DNA of 64,000 nt from Cyrtodaria siliqua (GCA_037043455.1 JAWPHD010011193.1:22207-86206); one strand, 5' to 3'; positions 50,332 to 60,910 are shown, numbered from the stretch's first letter. Program-made: numbers and translations. Notes: a model not told the origin generated them from the sequence alone.

Positions 50332-50764
50332 ATGAGTTGTAAATATTGTAAGAAAGTATTAGATGTTTTTGATTCTTTTGAAATGTGTATGGATTGTTTT
50401 TTCATTTTATATAGTCGACAAAAAGACACATGGTAAAGCTTGTGTTGGGTGTAGACTTTGTCACAAGTACACCTATGCATGTGCACATTGTAATAGTACT
50501 TGTAGGGTTTTTGATGGAGAACGTATTTGTTTCGAATGCGGGACTCACAATGGATATGATCTTGTTGCAGATTACCGAGAAGTTCGCAAGAAGAGCGTTT
50601 ATCATAGAAAATACCATATAGAAAATTATAATTTATCTCCTATGGATAAGCAGAGATGCGAGGATTTGTTTCACAAAATCGTATTTTTTTTGGATAAGAT
50701 AGGAGGCCGGAAAAGAACAAATTTAATTACATTTATCAGAAGATATTCAAACTATCAGAAATGA
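50332..50764 (+). pseudogene. Cysteine-rich zinc-ribbon protein, frameshifted
   Basis: Met at 50,332 begins MSCKYCKKVLDVFDSFEMC. That frame closes at 50,433 and the protein continues in another frame from about 50,400 (KACVGCRLCHKYTYACAHC). It has many C-x2-C pairs (SCKYC, CVGC, CRLC, CAHC, CFEC), consistent with two or three zinc ribbons, then a basic segment KKSVYHRKYHIENY. The ribbon plus Y-x-R-x-x-H arrangement is reminiscent of late transcription factor 3-like proteins of large DNA viruses. I cannot confirm this by eye. It would be about 145 residues if intact. Confidence 0.55.
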
Positions 50765-50850
50765 AAAAAGAAACAAAGCCAATTAAGACAAAAGTCACTC
50801 GAGATAAATACGATGCTATATGGAAACATGTTGAAAAAGAAATGGTTTAG
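50761..50850 (+). CDS. 29-residue ORF overlapping the zinc-ribbon stop (ATGA)
   Basis: The ATG overlaps the TGA of the preceding gene in an ATGA arrangement and encodes a basic peptide starting MKKETKPIKTKVTRDKYDAI and ending in TAG at 50,850. Overlapping stop and start is common in compact viral genomes. It could equally be the remnant of the preceding gene's C-terminus after a shift. No family recognised. Confidence 0.35.
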   Translation: MKKETKPIKTKVTRDKYDAIWKHVEKEMV

Positions 50851-50873
50851 TAACCATTCAACTCTGACGGTTG

Positions 50874-51298
50874 CTAGTAACCATTTAACTTGTATCGCTC
50901 AATGTACCTTTCCAAGGGTTCAGTAAAACTATCATTCTGCTGGATTTGGAGTATTTTAGCAAAACATAATGCGCCTACCTCCTCGTCTGGTCTATCAGCT
51001 GTCTGAACATATGAAATAAGTTGTTTGAAACTCCTATGATACGCTTTCAACAAAATCTTTTTCTTTGCTATTCTGGTTTTATTCATTAGGACTGCGGTTC
51101 TTGGGGGAACTGCTCCAACTACAGCTATAAAAACAGGAATTGTTGGAACCAATCCTAGTGCTGCAGTGCAACCAATTATCCCGCTTGTGATTTGTAACCC
51201 TGTGTTAATCCTGCTGCATAATTAATAACTAAGTATGTATGCTGCCGCTTGTCGAGTTAAGGAACTAATTAATTCTTCCTTGCTTTTAATTTCTTTCA
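50874..51298 (-). pseudogene. Small hydrophobic-segment protein, one in-frame stop
   Basis: Met at 51,298 starts MKEIKSKEELISSLTRQAAA. A TAA interrupts at about 51,221, and the same frame then continues to about 50,874. A strongly hydrophobic stretch (IIGCTAALGLVPTIPVFIAV) looks like one long or two short membrane segments, followed by a basic stretch (MNKTRIAKKKILLK) and an acidic-aromatic C-terminus. About 141 codons. The start overlaps the stop of the upstream gene. No family assignment. Confidence 0.5.
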
Positions 51299-51299
51299 T

Positions 51300-51873
51300 T
51301 AGATTAAAATAATTAGATAATTAAAATATTTAGAAAACAATTTCTCGTGTTCTCCGACTACTATTTTGCCTATTTTAATAACTCGTCGATTATGCTAATA
51401 CCTTTATTTATTAACTGTGGACTATTATTTCCCGATTCAATACTTCCACACACTAACTCCAGATCGTTAACCAAATCGCGAGGGCTATTAAAAGGTAATA
51501 TTCAACACAGCCTCCTAAAATCTTTTTGAACTTTGAAAAACTTTTATGAATTGGCAAATCAGACAATTCTGTCAGTTTCTTGAATGCATTTTGAGATAGA
51601 TTCGAGTATGCTTTTCCATTGTTGTAACGCTTTGTCACCAAGTCTATAAAATCACCATCTACTTTCAAATCTAGCACAAGTGCTTCTCCATTTTTAGCAA
51701 TAAGTTTGTGATGACCAACAAGATTAGGTATATCAATTTGTAACATACCTGTAGTATTGTGTGCTCTGTTTACGTTCTCTAAGGCTAGTCTTATCTAGCA
51801 TACTGGATATACCATTGTATGCGCATGACAGAACCGCTTGGGCAGTTTTAGTTGTGTTTGTGTTAGTGGTCAT
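51300..51873 (-). pseudogene. Hypothetical protein of the virus-like element, two frameshifts
   Basis: Begins MTTNTNTTKTAQAVLSCAYN at 51,873, shifts near 51,750 into an ORF containing DIPNLVGHHKLIAKNG and DGDFIDLVTKRYNNGK, and shifts again near 51,500 into a frame with NSPRDLVNDLELVCGSIESG and ending FSKYFNYLI. The three segments form a smooth, non-repetitive globular composition of about 185 residues, so a single decayed gene is likely. Its stop lies in TAATGA, overlapping the next start. Function unknown. Confidence 0.5.
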
Positions 51874-51929
51874 TTCTATCCACCATCATCTGACTTGATT
51901 GTCAACATATAATAAAAGCAAAGTTTTAC

Positions 51930-52855
51930 GCAAGCGTAAAATAGCTGCCGAGAGGAAATAGCATATATCTGGGTATGGACTGGAAACGAAGTTTAACATA
52001 ATAACGTATCAAGTCACGGGTGTTAAAACAATATTGAAAAAAATAATGTTGACGTAAACACGACACGACCGTTTTTTTTCTTACCAGACACATTCTTCCC
52101 GACTTTTACCAACAGTTGTTCCTACCAAACATTTTGAATCAAGGTGGGCGACCTCGCTTCTCTCTGTTCAAATACCTTGATTTGCCTTACATACTGATTA
52201 CAATTCAACTTTGGAGCACGACGTGCTAGAAGTACACATCAGCACAGAAATACAGGTGTTCACATGTAAGGGAATGCGTGTGCGTTAGCGTGTGCATTAC
52301 AACAGGGATAAACGTCTCACTGCTACCATGTGTAATTATAAGATTGCGTTATCAAAGTGAAAAACTCAATGAAACTGTTCATTGCTACCTTACGATTACA
52401 TGTGCAATTATGAAAACCATATAGGCAGCGAATAAAACCATCGACTAGTGTATAACACGGCGGTATTTACGAGAATACCGCATTATAAAGGTATTATTCC
52501 ATTAAAATACAGATGTGCACTTATTCCATTCCAATACTTGCGGTTTCATTCAGTTTCACTTACGGTTTCATTATGCTCCGTAAAAAATCCCGGACGTGAA
52601 GATCCCGGAAATATTGCCGCACTCTACACTTTAGTAGACAGCTCTACGAAAACGTCATCTGAGGCAATAAAACGGCAAGCTTTGAACATTGAAAAATGAG
52701 TGTTTATACCATTCAAGTTTTTTAGACGGGTTCCCTAGGAATTGAAGTTGTAATGCATGCTAATTGTCGGCTACGTGATTCACAGTCTGTTAACCATATA
52801 CATATTATAAACCCATATAATAACGAACATTACAATACTATAGTGGCCACTTTGC
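51930..52855. other. Gap inside the virus-like element
   Basis: About 0.9 kb without a convincing gene. The 83-codon plus-strand frame at 52,448 has no recognisable domain. The region may be a foreign insertion or lost genes. Confidence 0.4.
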
Positions 52856-52859
52856 TTAT

Positions 52860-53811
52860 TTTGTAGGAATGTCTTTTCTGTTGCATCCCTTTACCGGAAG
52901 TCTTTTTTGTTGTCTCTTTGGCTGCCCGAACTCGTTCAGGTAACCTTTGCACGTAATAATCAATAGCTTTTAGTTCATCATTCACCCCATCACGTTCAGT
53001 TTTAAACGGGACTAACGTTCGGATTTTCCATTAATTTTTTAATAGTTTTTCATCAGTTCTGTAGTTACTGATTTCTGAAACCTTTCACCAAGCTTTTCTT
53101 TGCCGAGGTTGTCTTTTTTTTAAAGAGATTTTAACTTACGAGACAATGTATTGCGTAATTTGTTAGCCTTTCTGACATACTTTTCATAATCAGCACCCTC
53201 ATCCATAATATCTGGTATTTCAGTTGTAACTGGCAACCTATACTTACTAAGTACTTTTTTTATTCATACCAGCGTCTAAGTCAACATTATACGTTGGTTT
53301 CTTAGGCCTCGCAGCAGGTTCTTCTTCCGATTCTCCTTCTTCCTCTTTCTTTTCTTCCTTTTCCTCTTCTTCTTCTTCCTCAGGCTCGACTGAAGTACTT
53401 TTTTTTTTGATTTTTTCAAATAATGTTTCCGCAGTTTTGGCCCAAGCTTTTCTTAATTTAGGTCTGGATTCTATCTCCCGCTTCAGTTCCTCCATATAAT
53501 CAGTCGGTGGTGCCCAGTCTTTAGGATCTACGGTTTGCATGATACCGTTTTTTTTATCTCTATAAACGAGTGGTGGTGGTGGTGGAAATGGCCCCACGCT
53601 CAGGCGGGGCAGCTAATTGTGGACGTATTGCCTCAGGAAGTAAAGCTAACTGTTGGCGTATTTCTGGAAGGGTAACCAAATGTTCAGTTAGCTGTCTTGT
53701 TTGCTCTGTTATTCCACTAGTTACTGGCTCGAGCATTTTTTGGTATAACTCCTTACTAGCTCCTCTTTCTAGTCTTTTTTTAAATAACTTTATTTTCATA
53801 TTCTTTAACAA
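52860..53811 (-). pseudogene. Long charged protein of the virus-like element, frameshifted
   Basis: Starts MLKNMKIKLFKKRLERGASK at 53,811, with a helical N-terminal third (TEQTRQLTEHLVTLPEIRQQ), a Pro/Ala-rich joint, and a frame change near 53,580. A PKDWAPPTDYMEELKREIES segment follows, then a run of glutamates and lysines (codons about 53,320-53,400), and a C-terminal region continuing past a stop at about 53,247 through further stops to a basic tail near 52,860 (KKTSGKGMQQKRHS). About 310 codons. A scaffold, core or minor structural protein is plausible from charge pattern and position, but this is inference only. Confidence 0.5.
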
Positions 53812-53940
53812 GATTATTCGATATTTGCATTTTATTCGCTAATTCTTTCCACTTTAACAAAGAAAGATAAAAAATATCATGTATACTATATAAGGTTAGA
53901 TAAAATAACATAAGTTAAGTATTATCCAAGTATTATTATA

Positions 53941-54799
53941 ATGGAAATTCCAAACTACGATATGAAGACAGAAAACGGTAATTTCAAACAGATATGGAAT
54001 TCATGCCAGACTGTTGTTTTGGAATGCTTATATGTGGTAATTCAGGTTCTGGCAAGATAAACACATTAGTTCACATGTTGTTAAAACCTTTAGTTTACTA
54101 TGACAAGATTTATTTGTTCGCTAAAAACTTGGAGCAGTCAAAGTACAAGGTTTTATCACAAAATCTTGAAAAGATAACAAAAAAGAATAAAATTCCGGTT
54201 GAAGATATACTAGAATGCTCAAATGATCAAGTTATCCCTGTGAATGATTTGGATTCTGATACTCAACAGATAGCTATTTTTGATGATTATGTTTGTGATC
54301 GCAACCAAAATGCTATTATTATTTTATCCAGGGAAGGCATAACAATTGTTGCGTGATTTACTTGTTACAATCTTACTACAAAACTCCCAAAGACATTCGT
54401 TTGAACTGTTCTCATTATATTTTCTTTGCAACTCCAGTTAATCGTGAGCTGGGTATGCTTTCCAATGAACAAGGTGTTAGCAAAGAGCAGTACAGAAAAG
54501 CAACTGATAAACAGTATGATTTTTTGTATCTTGATTGTCCAAGGAAGTTGGTCAAAATAAACTTTACTGGTGAAATCTTTAATGTTGATAACATTCCAGA
54601 TATGATGAAACATTTGACAACAGGTGTTGGTGACAAAATAAGTCTGATACAAAAGCAATTACAGACAAACTGTGAGAAAATGATTGAAATTCAAAACGGT
54701 TTAAAAGATGAAATAAAACTTCTGGGTGATGCTTTGAAAGAGTTAGAAAAGAAAGAAGATGGATTGGAAGATAGCGATCTCTATAAAAAGTTAGGCTAA
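53941..54799 (+). pseudogene. FtsK/HerA-type DNA packaging ATPase, frameshifted
   Basis: Met at 53,941 starts MEIPNYDMKTENGNFKQ. A frameshift near 53,990 leads to the P-loop GNSGSGKI (54,036-54,059), in which the usual Thr/Ser after Lys is Ile through a single C-to-T change. Walker B is IAIFDDYV (about 54,276). A second frameshift near 54,320 precedes VIYLLQSYYKTPKDIR, which fits the conserved Gln (sensor) region of A32-like packaging ATPases. In Polintons and related viruses this enzyme pumps DNA into the capsid. The P-loop change plus frameshifts make it inactive. The frame reads into the coiled-coil region after one stop. Confidence 0.85.
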
Positions 54800-55591
54800 A
54801 AAATACAAGTTGGTGTTGAAAGTATTAATGAGCGAATAAAAGAAATCAATAAACAAATGGTTGATAACAATGAACTTGAAGCTGCTATTGCTGATGCTTC
54901 AAAACAAATGAGAACTGCTTTTACTACCGAAGTAATTGAAATTAAAATATTAAATGAACAGATAAACACTAATGTTGTCGATATCAACAAAGAGTTTGAA
55001 GACATCCAAAAGAAAATGGTTGACAGCAAGACGCTAGAGGCTGCCCTGAACAAACTGGTTGGCACTAATAAACTACAGACTGCTATTGATGATGTTTCAA
55101 AGCAATTAAAATCTGCCCAGGATGAGAGCAAAGCTTTTGATGGTGAACTAGCTTTTTTGAAACAGTTTAATAAAAAGTCTGACAGGCGCCACACAGCACT
55201 TCTTGGTATAATTGATGAGTTGAGGGTAAAAGTGGACAATGCAAGTCGGATTTTCATTTTTGAATATACAATAGATGGAATAAGCATTATGCAAGATAAC
55301 AATGGTTTTGCATCATATCCAACGCGAAAACCGCTTGAAAGAACCTTTCATGGAATCTTTTTTCTTGGGGCATTTGCTTCTGTAACCAATCCACTTACAA
55401 ACATTGAAGAATATGTTGTTGTGGGACGACTTTATAGTAACATTAGAACAGAAATTATAAAACCCGGACACTATATAGTTGAAGCAGATCTTACATATAC
55501 AATTACAAATACAGACCTTGGCATAGAAAAGTTTAGTTTGTTTCATATAAGACCAAGTACTGATAAGCCACATGCTCAACCAAAAATTTAA
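54797..55591 (+). pseudogene. Coiled-coil protein with beta-rich C-terminal domain
   Basis: In the same frame as the ATPase C-terminal part, after one TAA (54,797-54,799), the reading continues KIQVGVESINERIKEINKQM with no ATG for 19 codons, and then 244 codons from Met 54,857. Residues up to about 140 are heptad-like with an internal repeat (QMVDNNELEAAIADASKQM; KMVDSKTLEAALNKL; NKLQTAIDDVSKQL). The last about 110 residues (IFEYTIDGISIMQDNNG to PGHYIVEADLTYTITNTD) look beta-rich. A stalk-and-head, fibre-like structural role is an inference. Either it is a separate gene or the TAA is a nonsense mutation in a longer ORF. Confidence 0.6.
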
Positions 55592-55710
55592 ATGATATAT
55601 TCCGAATTCTCATTTTTGGACCATCCTTGCATACATAAAAAGTAACACTACTCAAGTTTTCATTTAAACTGTATTACAAAGGTGATTAATTTTATCTACT
55701 AATATGTATA

Positions 55711-55929
55711 ATGGAACAAAAAATTGTATTATCATCAGAAAGACCTACATTAATTAATAACTTTAACACACCAAGTAAGTTTACAACTGTATTTGACAGA
55801 CCATTAATATTGGACAAGAACAAACAGTATGGCATTGTATTCGATAAGATTAATTCTAGGGCTTTCTCGTGGTACAATATTAGCGATGATTTTATAAAGA
55901 AACCGTATGCGCTAATAGGTGTCAAATGA
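55711..55929 (+). pseudogene. N-terminus of a likely structural protein, truncated
   Basis: Reads MEQKIVLSSERPTLINNFN, then FTTVFDRPLILDKNKQYGIV and SWYNIS, and stops after 72 codons. A start with a P-x-x-L-D-x-N-x-x-Y segment is a pattern I associate with structural (capsid or penton-like) proteins of Polinton-type elements. This is family knowledge, not verified. The expected several hundred downstream codons are absent. Confidence 0.4.
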
Positions 55930-56550
55930 AGCAGAGAATGTAAATATTGCGATCCAAAGTTTTGTTTACAAACAATAAATAAAACCTTTCATTTTCCAAA
56001 CTCATGAATTTATTTCTACATACTTATTTAGGTTTATGCTCATGTTTTCATGGATACATTTCACTGAATAAACATCTGACAGTTATTTGGTTATACTCAA
56101 TATCTGATTACTTGCGAACAGTCTTATTGTCTTAATTAAATAGTGTCTGAAAATTGTTCCCCCGTTTTCTCTTCTATGCACGGTTAGGATTACATGTAAT
56201 TTTGTCTAATGCTTTACAGCTGATTTCTTCTTTGTAAAAGCTGTATTCCCACATTAGTCAAAGTCCATGTGTACAACCAAAAGGATGTTGCGAGTACTGA
56301 ACATATGGGAAAAGCGGAAATGTGGGTTCTATATTATCTTGACAAAAAGGTAACATGGTAGCTATTTTGCAGATGATTAAAAATAAAAGAAGACACTATA
56401 ATTGTAACTAAACAGCACATAAAAACTAGGTATACGTAAATACAGATGAACGTACAGAATTATTGCGTAAAATTCAAATTCTTCCAGTTATTTGAATTAT
56501 TAGGGAAAAAACACTGAGGCAACATAATCTTGCCAATCTTATCAGATAGT
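55930..56550. other. Region right of the virus-like element, nothing recognised
   Basis: AT-rich; no inverted copy of left-end sequence was found here that would mark a terminal repeat. Confidence 0.4.
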
Positions 56551-56559
56551 AAATCGTGT

Positions 56560-56675
56560 GTGATGTTGGCTCTACGTTCTACATTCTCCGTTCGACATTC
56601 AAACCCATTCTCCGTTCTATATTCAGGCCCCGTTCTCAGAACCGAGTTCTCCGTTATGCATTCGAGTCCATTCAA
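56560..56675. repeat. Short minisatellite of GAACGGAGAAT-type units
   Basis: On the minus strand, GAACGGAGAATG, ATAACGGAGAACTC and similar units of 20-28 nt recur about five times. The 71-codon frame over it is a by-product. Confidence 0.75.
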
Positions 56676-56769
56676 TATGACACAATATTCAAAATAATTA
56701 ATAAGAGAAAAGATGGAATAGAAAAATAAAATTCTTACAAATTCAATAGTATAAGTGCGATTTCATATC

Positions 56770-57200
56770 TGTGATGCACGTTCAAATGCGGACTTTCTAT
56801 TCACACCGGCAAATGCAGACTTCCTATACACACTACCCACATGCGGCCTTCATATACACACCGGCAAATGCGGACTACCTATACTCATCGGCAAATGGGG
56901 ACTTCCTATGCAAACTAGCGCACGTGGCTCAATTTCCAACCTATTTAAAAAAAATCTAACGGCAATCAACGGAGTTGGGCGAGACGAAATTATAGACAAA
57001 GAAAAGTTCACATTCGCGCAGTCTAATTGTTGTATATTTGTCTTCCATAGTCAATTATTATGTTTATATTTACACTAGCACATGCGGACTTCATATACTC
57101 ACCGGCAAATGCGGACTTCATATGCACACTAGCGCACGTGGTTCAATATTCAACCGATTTTAAAAAATCTAAGGCAATCAACGGGGTTGGGTGAGAACTA
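56770..57200. repeat. Diverged 27-30-bp repeats plus a larger duplication
   Basis: Units like CCGGCAAATGCGGACTTCC and CACTAGCGCACGTGG recur. A block AGCGCACGTGG-CAAT to CAATCAACGG-GTTGGG occurs at about 56,916-56,982 and again at about 57,127-57,192. Confidence 0.8.
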
Positions 57201-57925
57201 TCCATCAAGCTATCGTTTTCTCACCTAGGATTATTAGAAAAAAAATCCCTTTTTACGTGCGCACGTGGCTTAGGGGGCACTCCTCAGTTTCGCATGAATG
57301 TCCATCGTGTAAATCAGAAAGAAATCAACTAAGCATCTTTTAGGTCCATGGATGGTATTTATAATAATTATGAAGCACGTACATTTTGATGTTTTTTTTT
57401 CAGTTCTGAGTACTTCTAAGTTTATTTTGGTGTACCGGAATATACATTCTTTGTTGTTTTTTTGGAGGCTATAAATAGAAAAATGTGAACCTATCAAAGA
57501 TTTCCAAAAAGTAGGTAAAATGGCTGATTTTGACTCACGGTGTGATCAGCATGGAATAACTTTTTAAAACGCCAGAGTAGGTATGTAAGATTTAGCATTT
57601 CCTGATATGCAAGAGTATTATGAGGGCAGACATGACCCTGATATGCGTAGGATTTTTTTTAATTTTTTTATTTATTGACATTTGAAATATTGCTAAAATT
57701 GCTTTTTTTAGCATGTTTTGAGGGGTGGGGTAATCTTAAAGAAATGGGACTAAAGTTGTACAGAAAATAAAATGCTTTTTGATACTTTTATTTGGTATGG
57801 AAACATGGGTAATTTTATTGTCTTCTAAGAAATGTATGACACAATGATGATGTGATTTATTTTTGCTCAAGGATTCAGGCTAAGGGCTTGTCTTGGGTTT
57901 GATGATCGAGAAATGTACATTAAAC
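57201..57925. other. Spacer, nothing recognised
   Basis: AT-rich sequence with no gene or repeat recognised before the reverse transcriptase fragment. Confidence 0.45.
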
Positions 57926-57926
57926 T

Positions 57927-59359
57927 GTGGAGTGCACCCTTAAGGGAAATCCGCAAGATATCTCAATCTCCATTGAAAATGGTGAAATAATTAGCAAAAT
58001 ATATGACAAGAGAGATGATTTTAATTTTGATATTAATTATCCCCATTTAGATGGGGATGTTCGCCGACCAACTTCTTATGGGGTATATGTGTCTCAACTT
58101 ATTCGTTTTTCTAGAGCTTGTACTCGAGTTGAGGACTTTAATATTCGTAATCTTTGTATATCTAAAAACCTACTCCATCAAGGTTACCGTTACCATAAAC
58201 TTCGTAAAACCTTTGCAAAACTGTATTCTCGTAACCCTGATTTTCTTTCCAAATATAAAAACTCTTCTGCGACAAGGACTATCACAACCTGATTTCTATC
58301 AGGGAGTACGTTATAGGGAGGAGAAATGGGTTCATAAACGCTCTAGTTTATCGATTTATGTTGTCGCGCTAGAACGCCGCCATTTACTATTTTATCGATA
58401 CAGGTAAATCGATCGTAAGCGCGTTACATTTGAAAAGTTAAAATTTCAGCCAACATCTCAAATTAGGCAGTTTTTACAGCCCCTTTTTACGGCTTTCTGT
58501 TATAATCAACATCACGAAATTACATTATTGGCAAAGATAAATATGTCTACTATTCACTTTTTGTTATTATTTATGCCTAATATAACCCATACTTCGTATC
58601 TCGTTTGCAATAGCTTCACACCATTTTTAATTCTATAAAATTAAAAATTTAGCTGATATCTCAAAAGGCACATTTTCATCACCTCTTTTTAGGCTTTGTC
58701 TTATAATCACCACCATGAAATTACCTTCTTTACAAAGATAAATATATTTACTATTCACTTTTTGTTATTATTAATGCCTAAATAACCCGTAGTCTCGTAT
58801 CTCGTTTGCAATAGCTATACACTGTCTCGATTTTTTATTTGGCGCAGAGTGGCGCCATCTTTGTTACACGGAACCGTCTGGTAAAATGTGCTTTTAAACA
58901 TGCAAACAAATACACGCTCTGTATCAGAGGACACAGTGTAAATAAATAATACTTATGTTTACATTTAGCACCTTTATTGAGTTTGTAAGTGTAATAATTT
59001 ATAAGAATTTGCTGTTTTTCACACACTCGCGAAACAACCGGAAATAGTCATTTTCACGGAGCAGTGAAACACATGCGCGACAACATAAATCGGCAAAACG
59101 AGCCCGTTTCTCCTCCCTATAACGTACTCCCTGTTTCTATGGTGACGTGATTTACAAACTTCGTAAGATCCTTGGTCATGATCACTTTCATACTATCTTT
59201 GTTAAACTTGTTAAAAGGTTTATTAAAAGAGGTTATGACCCTATCATTTTGCAACGCACTACATGCTTGGTGGTGGACCCATTTACAGTTCGCCACTATG
59301 CTTTCCTCTTTGATTGTGCGATGACCGGACAGGCTGTGGACCCTATGATGTCTACCTAA
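57927..59359 (+). pseudogene. Reverse transcriptase C-terminal fragment split by a hAT-like element
   Basis: The left part encodes SISIENGEIISKIYDKRDDF, then NYPHLDGDVRRP, SYGVYVSQLIRFSRAC and HQGYRYHKLRKTFAKLYSR. A frame change near 58,255 gives LLRQGLSQPDFY up to the insertion at 58,300. After it the reading resumes at 59,134 through IYKLRKILGHDHF and TTCLVVDPFTVRHYAFLF to a stop at 59,359. I recognise this as the region downstream of the catalytic motifs in a retroelement RT family common in corals and molluscs, possibly Penelope-related. Catalytic motifs are absent (5' truncated). Family placement needs a search. Confidence 0.75.
58300..59133. mobile_element. 834-bp hAT-like non-autonomous element
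   Basis: Ends are CAGGGAGTACGTTATAGGGA and the complementary TCCCTATAACGTACTCCCTG; the inverted pairing continues through GGAGAAA for 27 nt. TTTCTAT flanks both sides (58,293-58,299 and 59,134-59,140). Inside are two diverged direct repeats of about 200 bp (each with GTATCTCGTTTGCAATAGCT). No transposase. CAGGG ends fit hAT. The duplication reads as 7 bp, or 8 bp with one mismatch. Confidence 0.85.
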
Positions 59360-60235
59360 AGCCTAAAAGGACGGTGACGTTTGATGTTTGTCTGCAGTTT
59401 TTTCTTGTCATGCCCTCAATGGTTTATTCTCTTGTTGCTCTGGCTTCTGCCAAGTCGATGTGTACCTTCTTTGTGGCTTTCTAGGCTACTGTTTTGAATT
59501 TATATATGCACCAGCATCTTTGTGTTTTACTTATATTGCCTATTAATGCTGCTTTGTTGGTTAGAGAATAGTTCATGGTCATGGCGGGGATTTCTTTAAT
59601 TACACTGTCCCGTTTTATTGGGTTGACAGTAGGGTAAGTGTGAGGTTTGGTGCACCCTAGAACCTGGTTTAAACCCCAGTGGCCTTTTTTGCCACTCACC
59701 GTTGTTTGAGGGGGTTTGCAAGCGTCTGACCACAGCAGAGGGCCCAACTGACCTCAAAGGGTTCGCCTTCCCAGTTAGCGAGATCCCCCTGGGGAATCTT
59801 ACCCGAGTGTTTATTATGCATGTTACAGTATATTTTAACAGTTTATTATCCTTAATACTGTACTCACAGCAAGCTCACATAAGAGTAGGCGATTGTCTCT
59901 AAACAATGTATAGTGTACTCGGCTATATTATGTGTAACACTAATATGTGAGCTGTATCTGTATTAACCATACAGACTACCTTCCCCGTGTTTTAATCACG
60001 GAGGCAGTATAATACGTTAGATAAGTTATGTTAAAATCTCTTACAAAGTATTTTAACTAGGACAACAGTGTCTACTTTACCAGGAAAACAATATCCTGTA
60101 TGCAAAACCCTTTTGTGTTTGTGATGATTTATTTGGCCTTTTATTCATCTTTATGTTTGTTCTGTTTCTGTGTGTGTTTGTCTGTTGTCCTTGAATGCAG
60201 CTGTTCCTGTTCGATTATTATATCTATATTTATAC
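59360..60235 (+). mobile_element. 3' non-coding region of the RT element
   Basis: Follows the RT stop without another recognisable domain. Parts match the insertion at 44.7-45.06 kb (TTTGTGTTTTACTTATATTG; GTTTGTCTGTTGTCCTTGAATGC). The element seems to end near 60,230, where Ty3/gypsy sequence starts. Confidence 0.5.
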
Positions 60236-60770
60236 AAGAACATTTGACGGTTTTAGGACACGTGGTTAGGGCTGATATAGAGACAGACCCATCAAATATT
60301 GATAAAGTTAGAAATCGGCCTACACAAGGAAATGCTGACGAACTGAGATCTTTCATCGCCTTTGCGGGATATTATTGCCGTTTACCAAAATAACTCACGA
60401 CCTTTATCAGACCTATTATCACCAGGGAGTACGTTATAACGTCTCCCTATTATCACCAACATAAACGAAAAAATCAAAGAAGATAGTGAAAGATTGGAAA
60501 CAGACCGACATAGAACAAAATATATTTGAAGAATTGAAAAAAAATTCTCTCGTCACCAACCATGATTTTAGCTACCATTTGAATTGCACACTGATGTATC
60601 AGCAGAAGGAGTCGGCGCGATATTATACAAATTACAAGATGAAATCATTCGACTTTCACACTGGAATACTTGGCTTTAAAATGGACAGTGACGGAACCAT
60701 TTTCAGACTACCTCGCAATCTGACATTTTACCAATGTGACCGACAATTAACCCTTAAACCTATGTATTAA
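60236..60770 (+). pseudogene. Ty3/gypsy Pol fragment (RT end to RNase H region)
   Basis: LGHVVRADIETDPSNIDKV followed by ELRSFIAFAGYYCRL is the conserved end of the reverse transcriptase of Ty3/gypsy elements. After a frame break, a WKQTDIEQNIFEELK segment marks the connection to RNase H. The upstream catalytic RT motifs are missing and the downstream part is unrecognisable. The break coincides with a 26-bp transposon remnant. Confidence 0.85.
60423..60448. mobile_element. 26-bp remnant of the hAT-like element with 8-bp target duplication
   Basis: CAGGGAGTACGTTAT is the first 15 nt of the 58.3-kb element's end, joined to ATAACGT and a degraded right end CTCCCT. Identical ATTATCAC copies flank it (60,415-60,422 and 60,449-60,456). 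The interior has been lost almost completely. Confidence 0.8.
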
Positions 60771-60910
60771 CTTCAGCAAAATTAGATACTACATGATAGA
60801 GGTGGGCATCAGCACCTGGAGCAATCCACTTTGATATTTATTACTGAGCTAGATTAAAGAATACAGATGCAGATGCGACGTCACGATACACACAGATAGT
60901 AACAGAAGAC
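60771..60910. other. Short spacer, nothing recognised
   Basis: No feature recognised between the Pol fragment and the next element. Confidence 0.4.

Larger units (their letters stand above)
43161..55929. mobile_element. Decayed Maverick/Polinton-like virus-derived element
   Basis: The grouping rests on co-location of a protein-primed type family B DNA polymerase (minus), an FtsK/HerA-type packaging ATPase (plus), a zinc-ribbon protein, compact small genes with overlapping stops and starts, and a likely structural-protein N-terminus. That set is typical of Maverick/Polinton and adintovirus-like elements. No retroviral-type integrase, maturation protease, or major capsid gene was found. No terminal inverted repeats were seen, so the element is truncated. 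All the larger genes carry frameshifts or stops; it is a fossil. Confidence 0.8.

Noticed and set aside
43161..55929. An intact, functional virus or provirus
   Set aside because: Frameshifts, stops, a changed P-loop residue, a broken polymerase motif C, and missing integrase, protease and capsid genes show it is a fossil.
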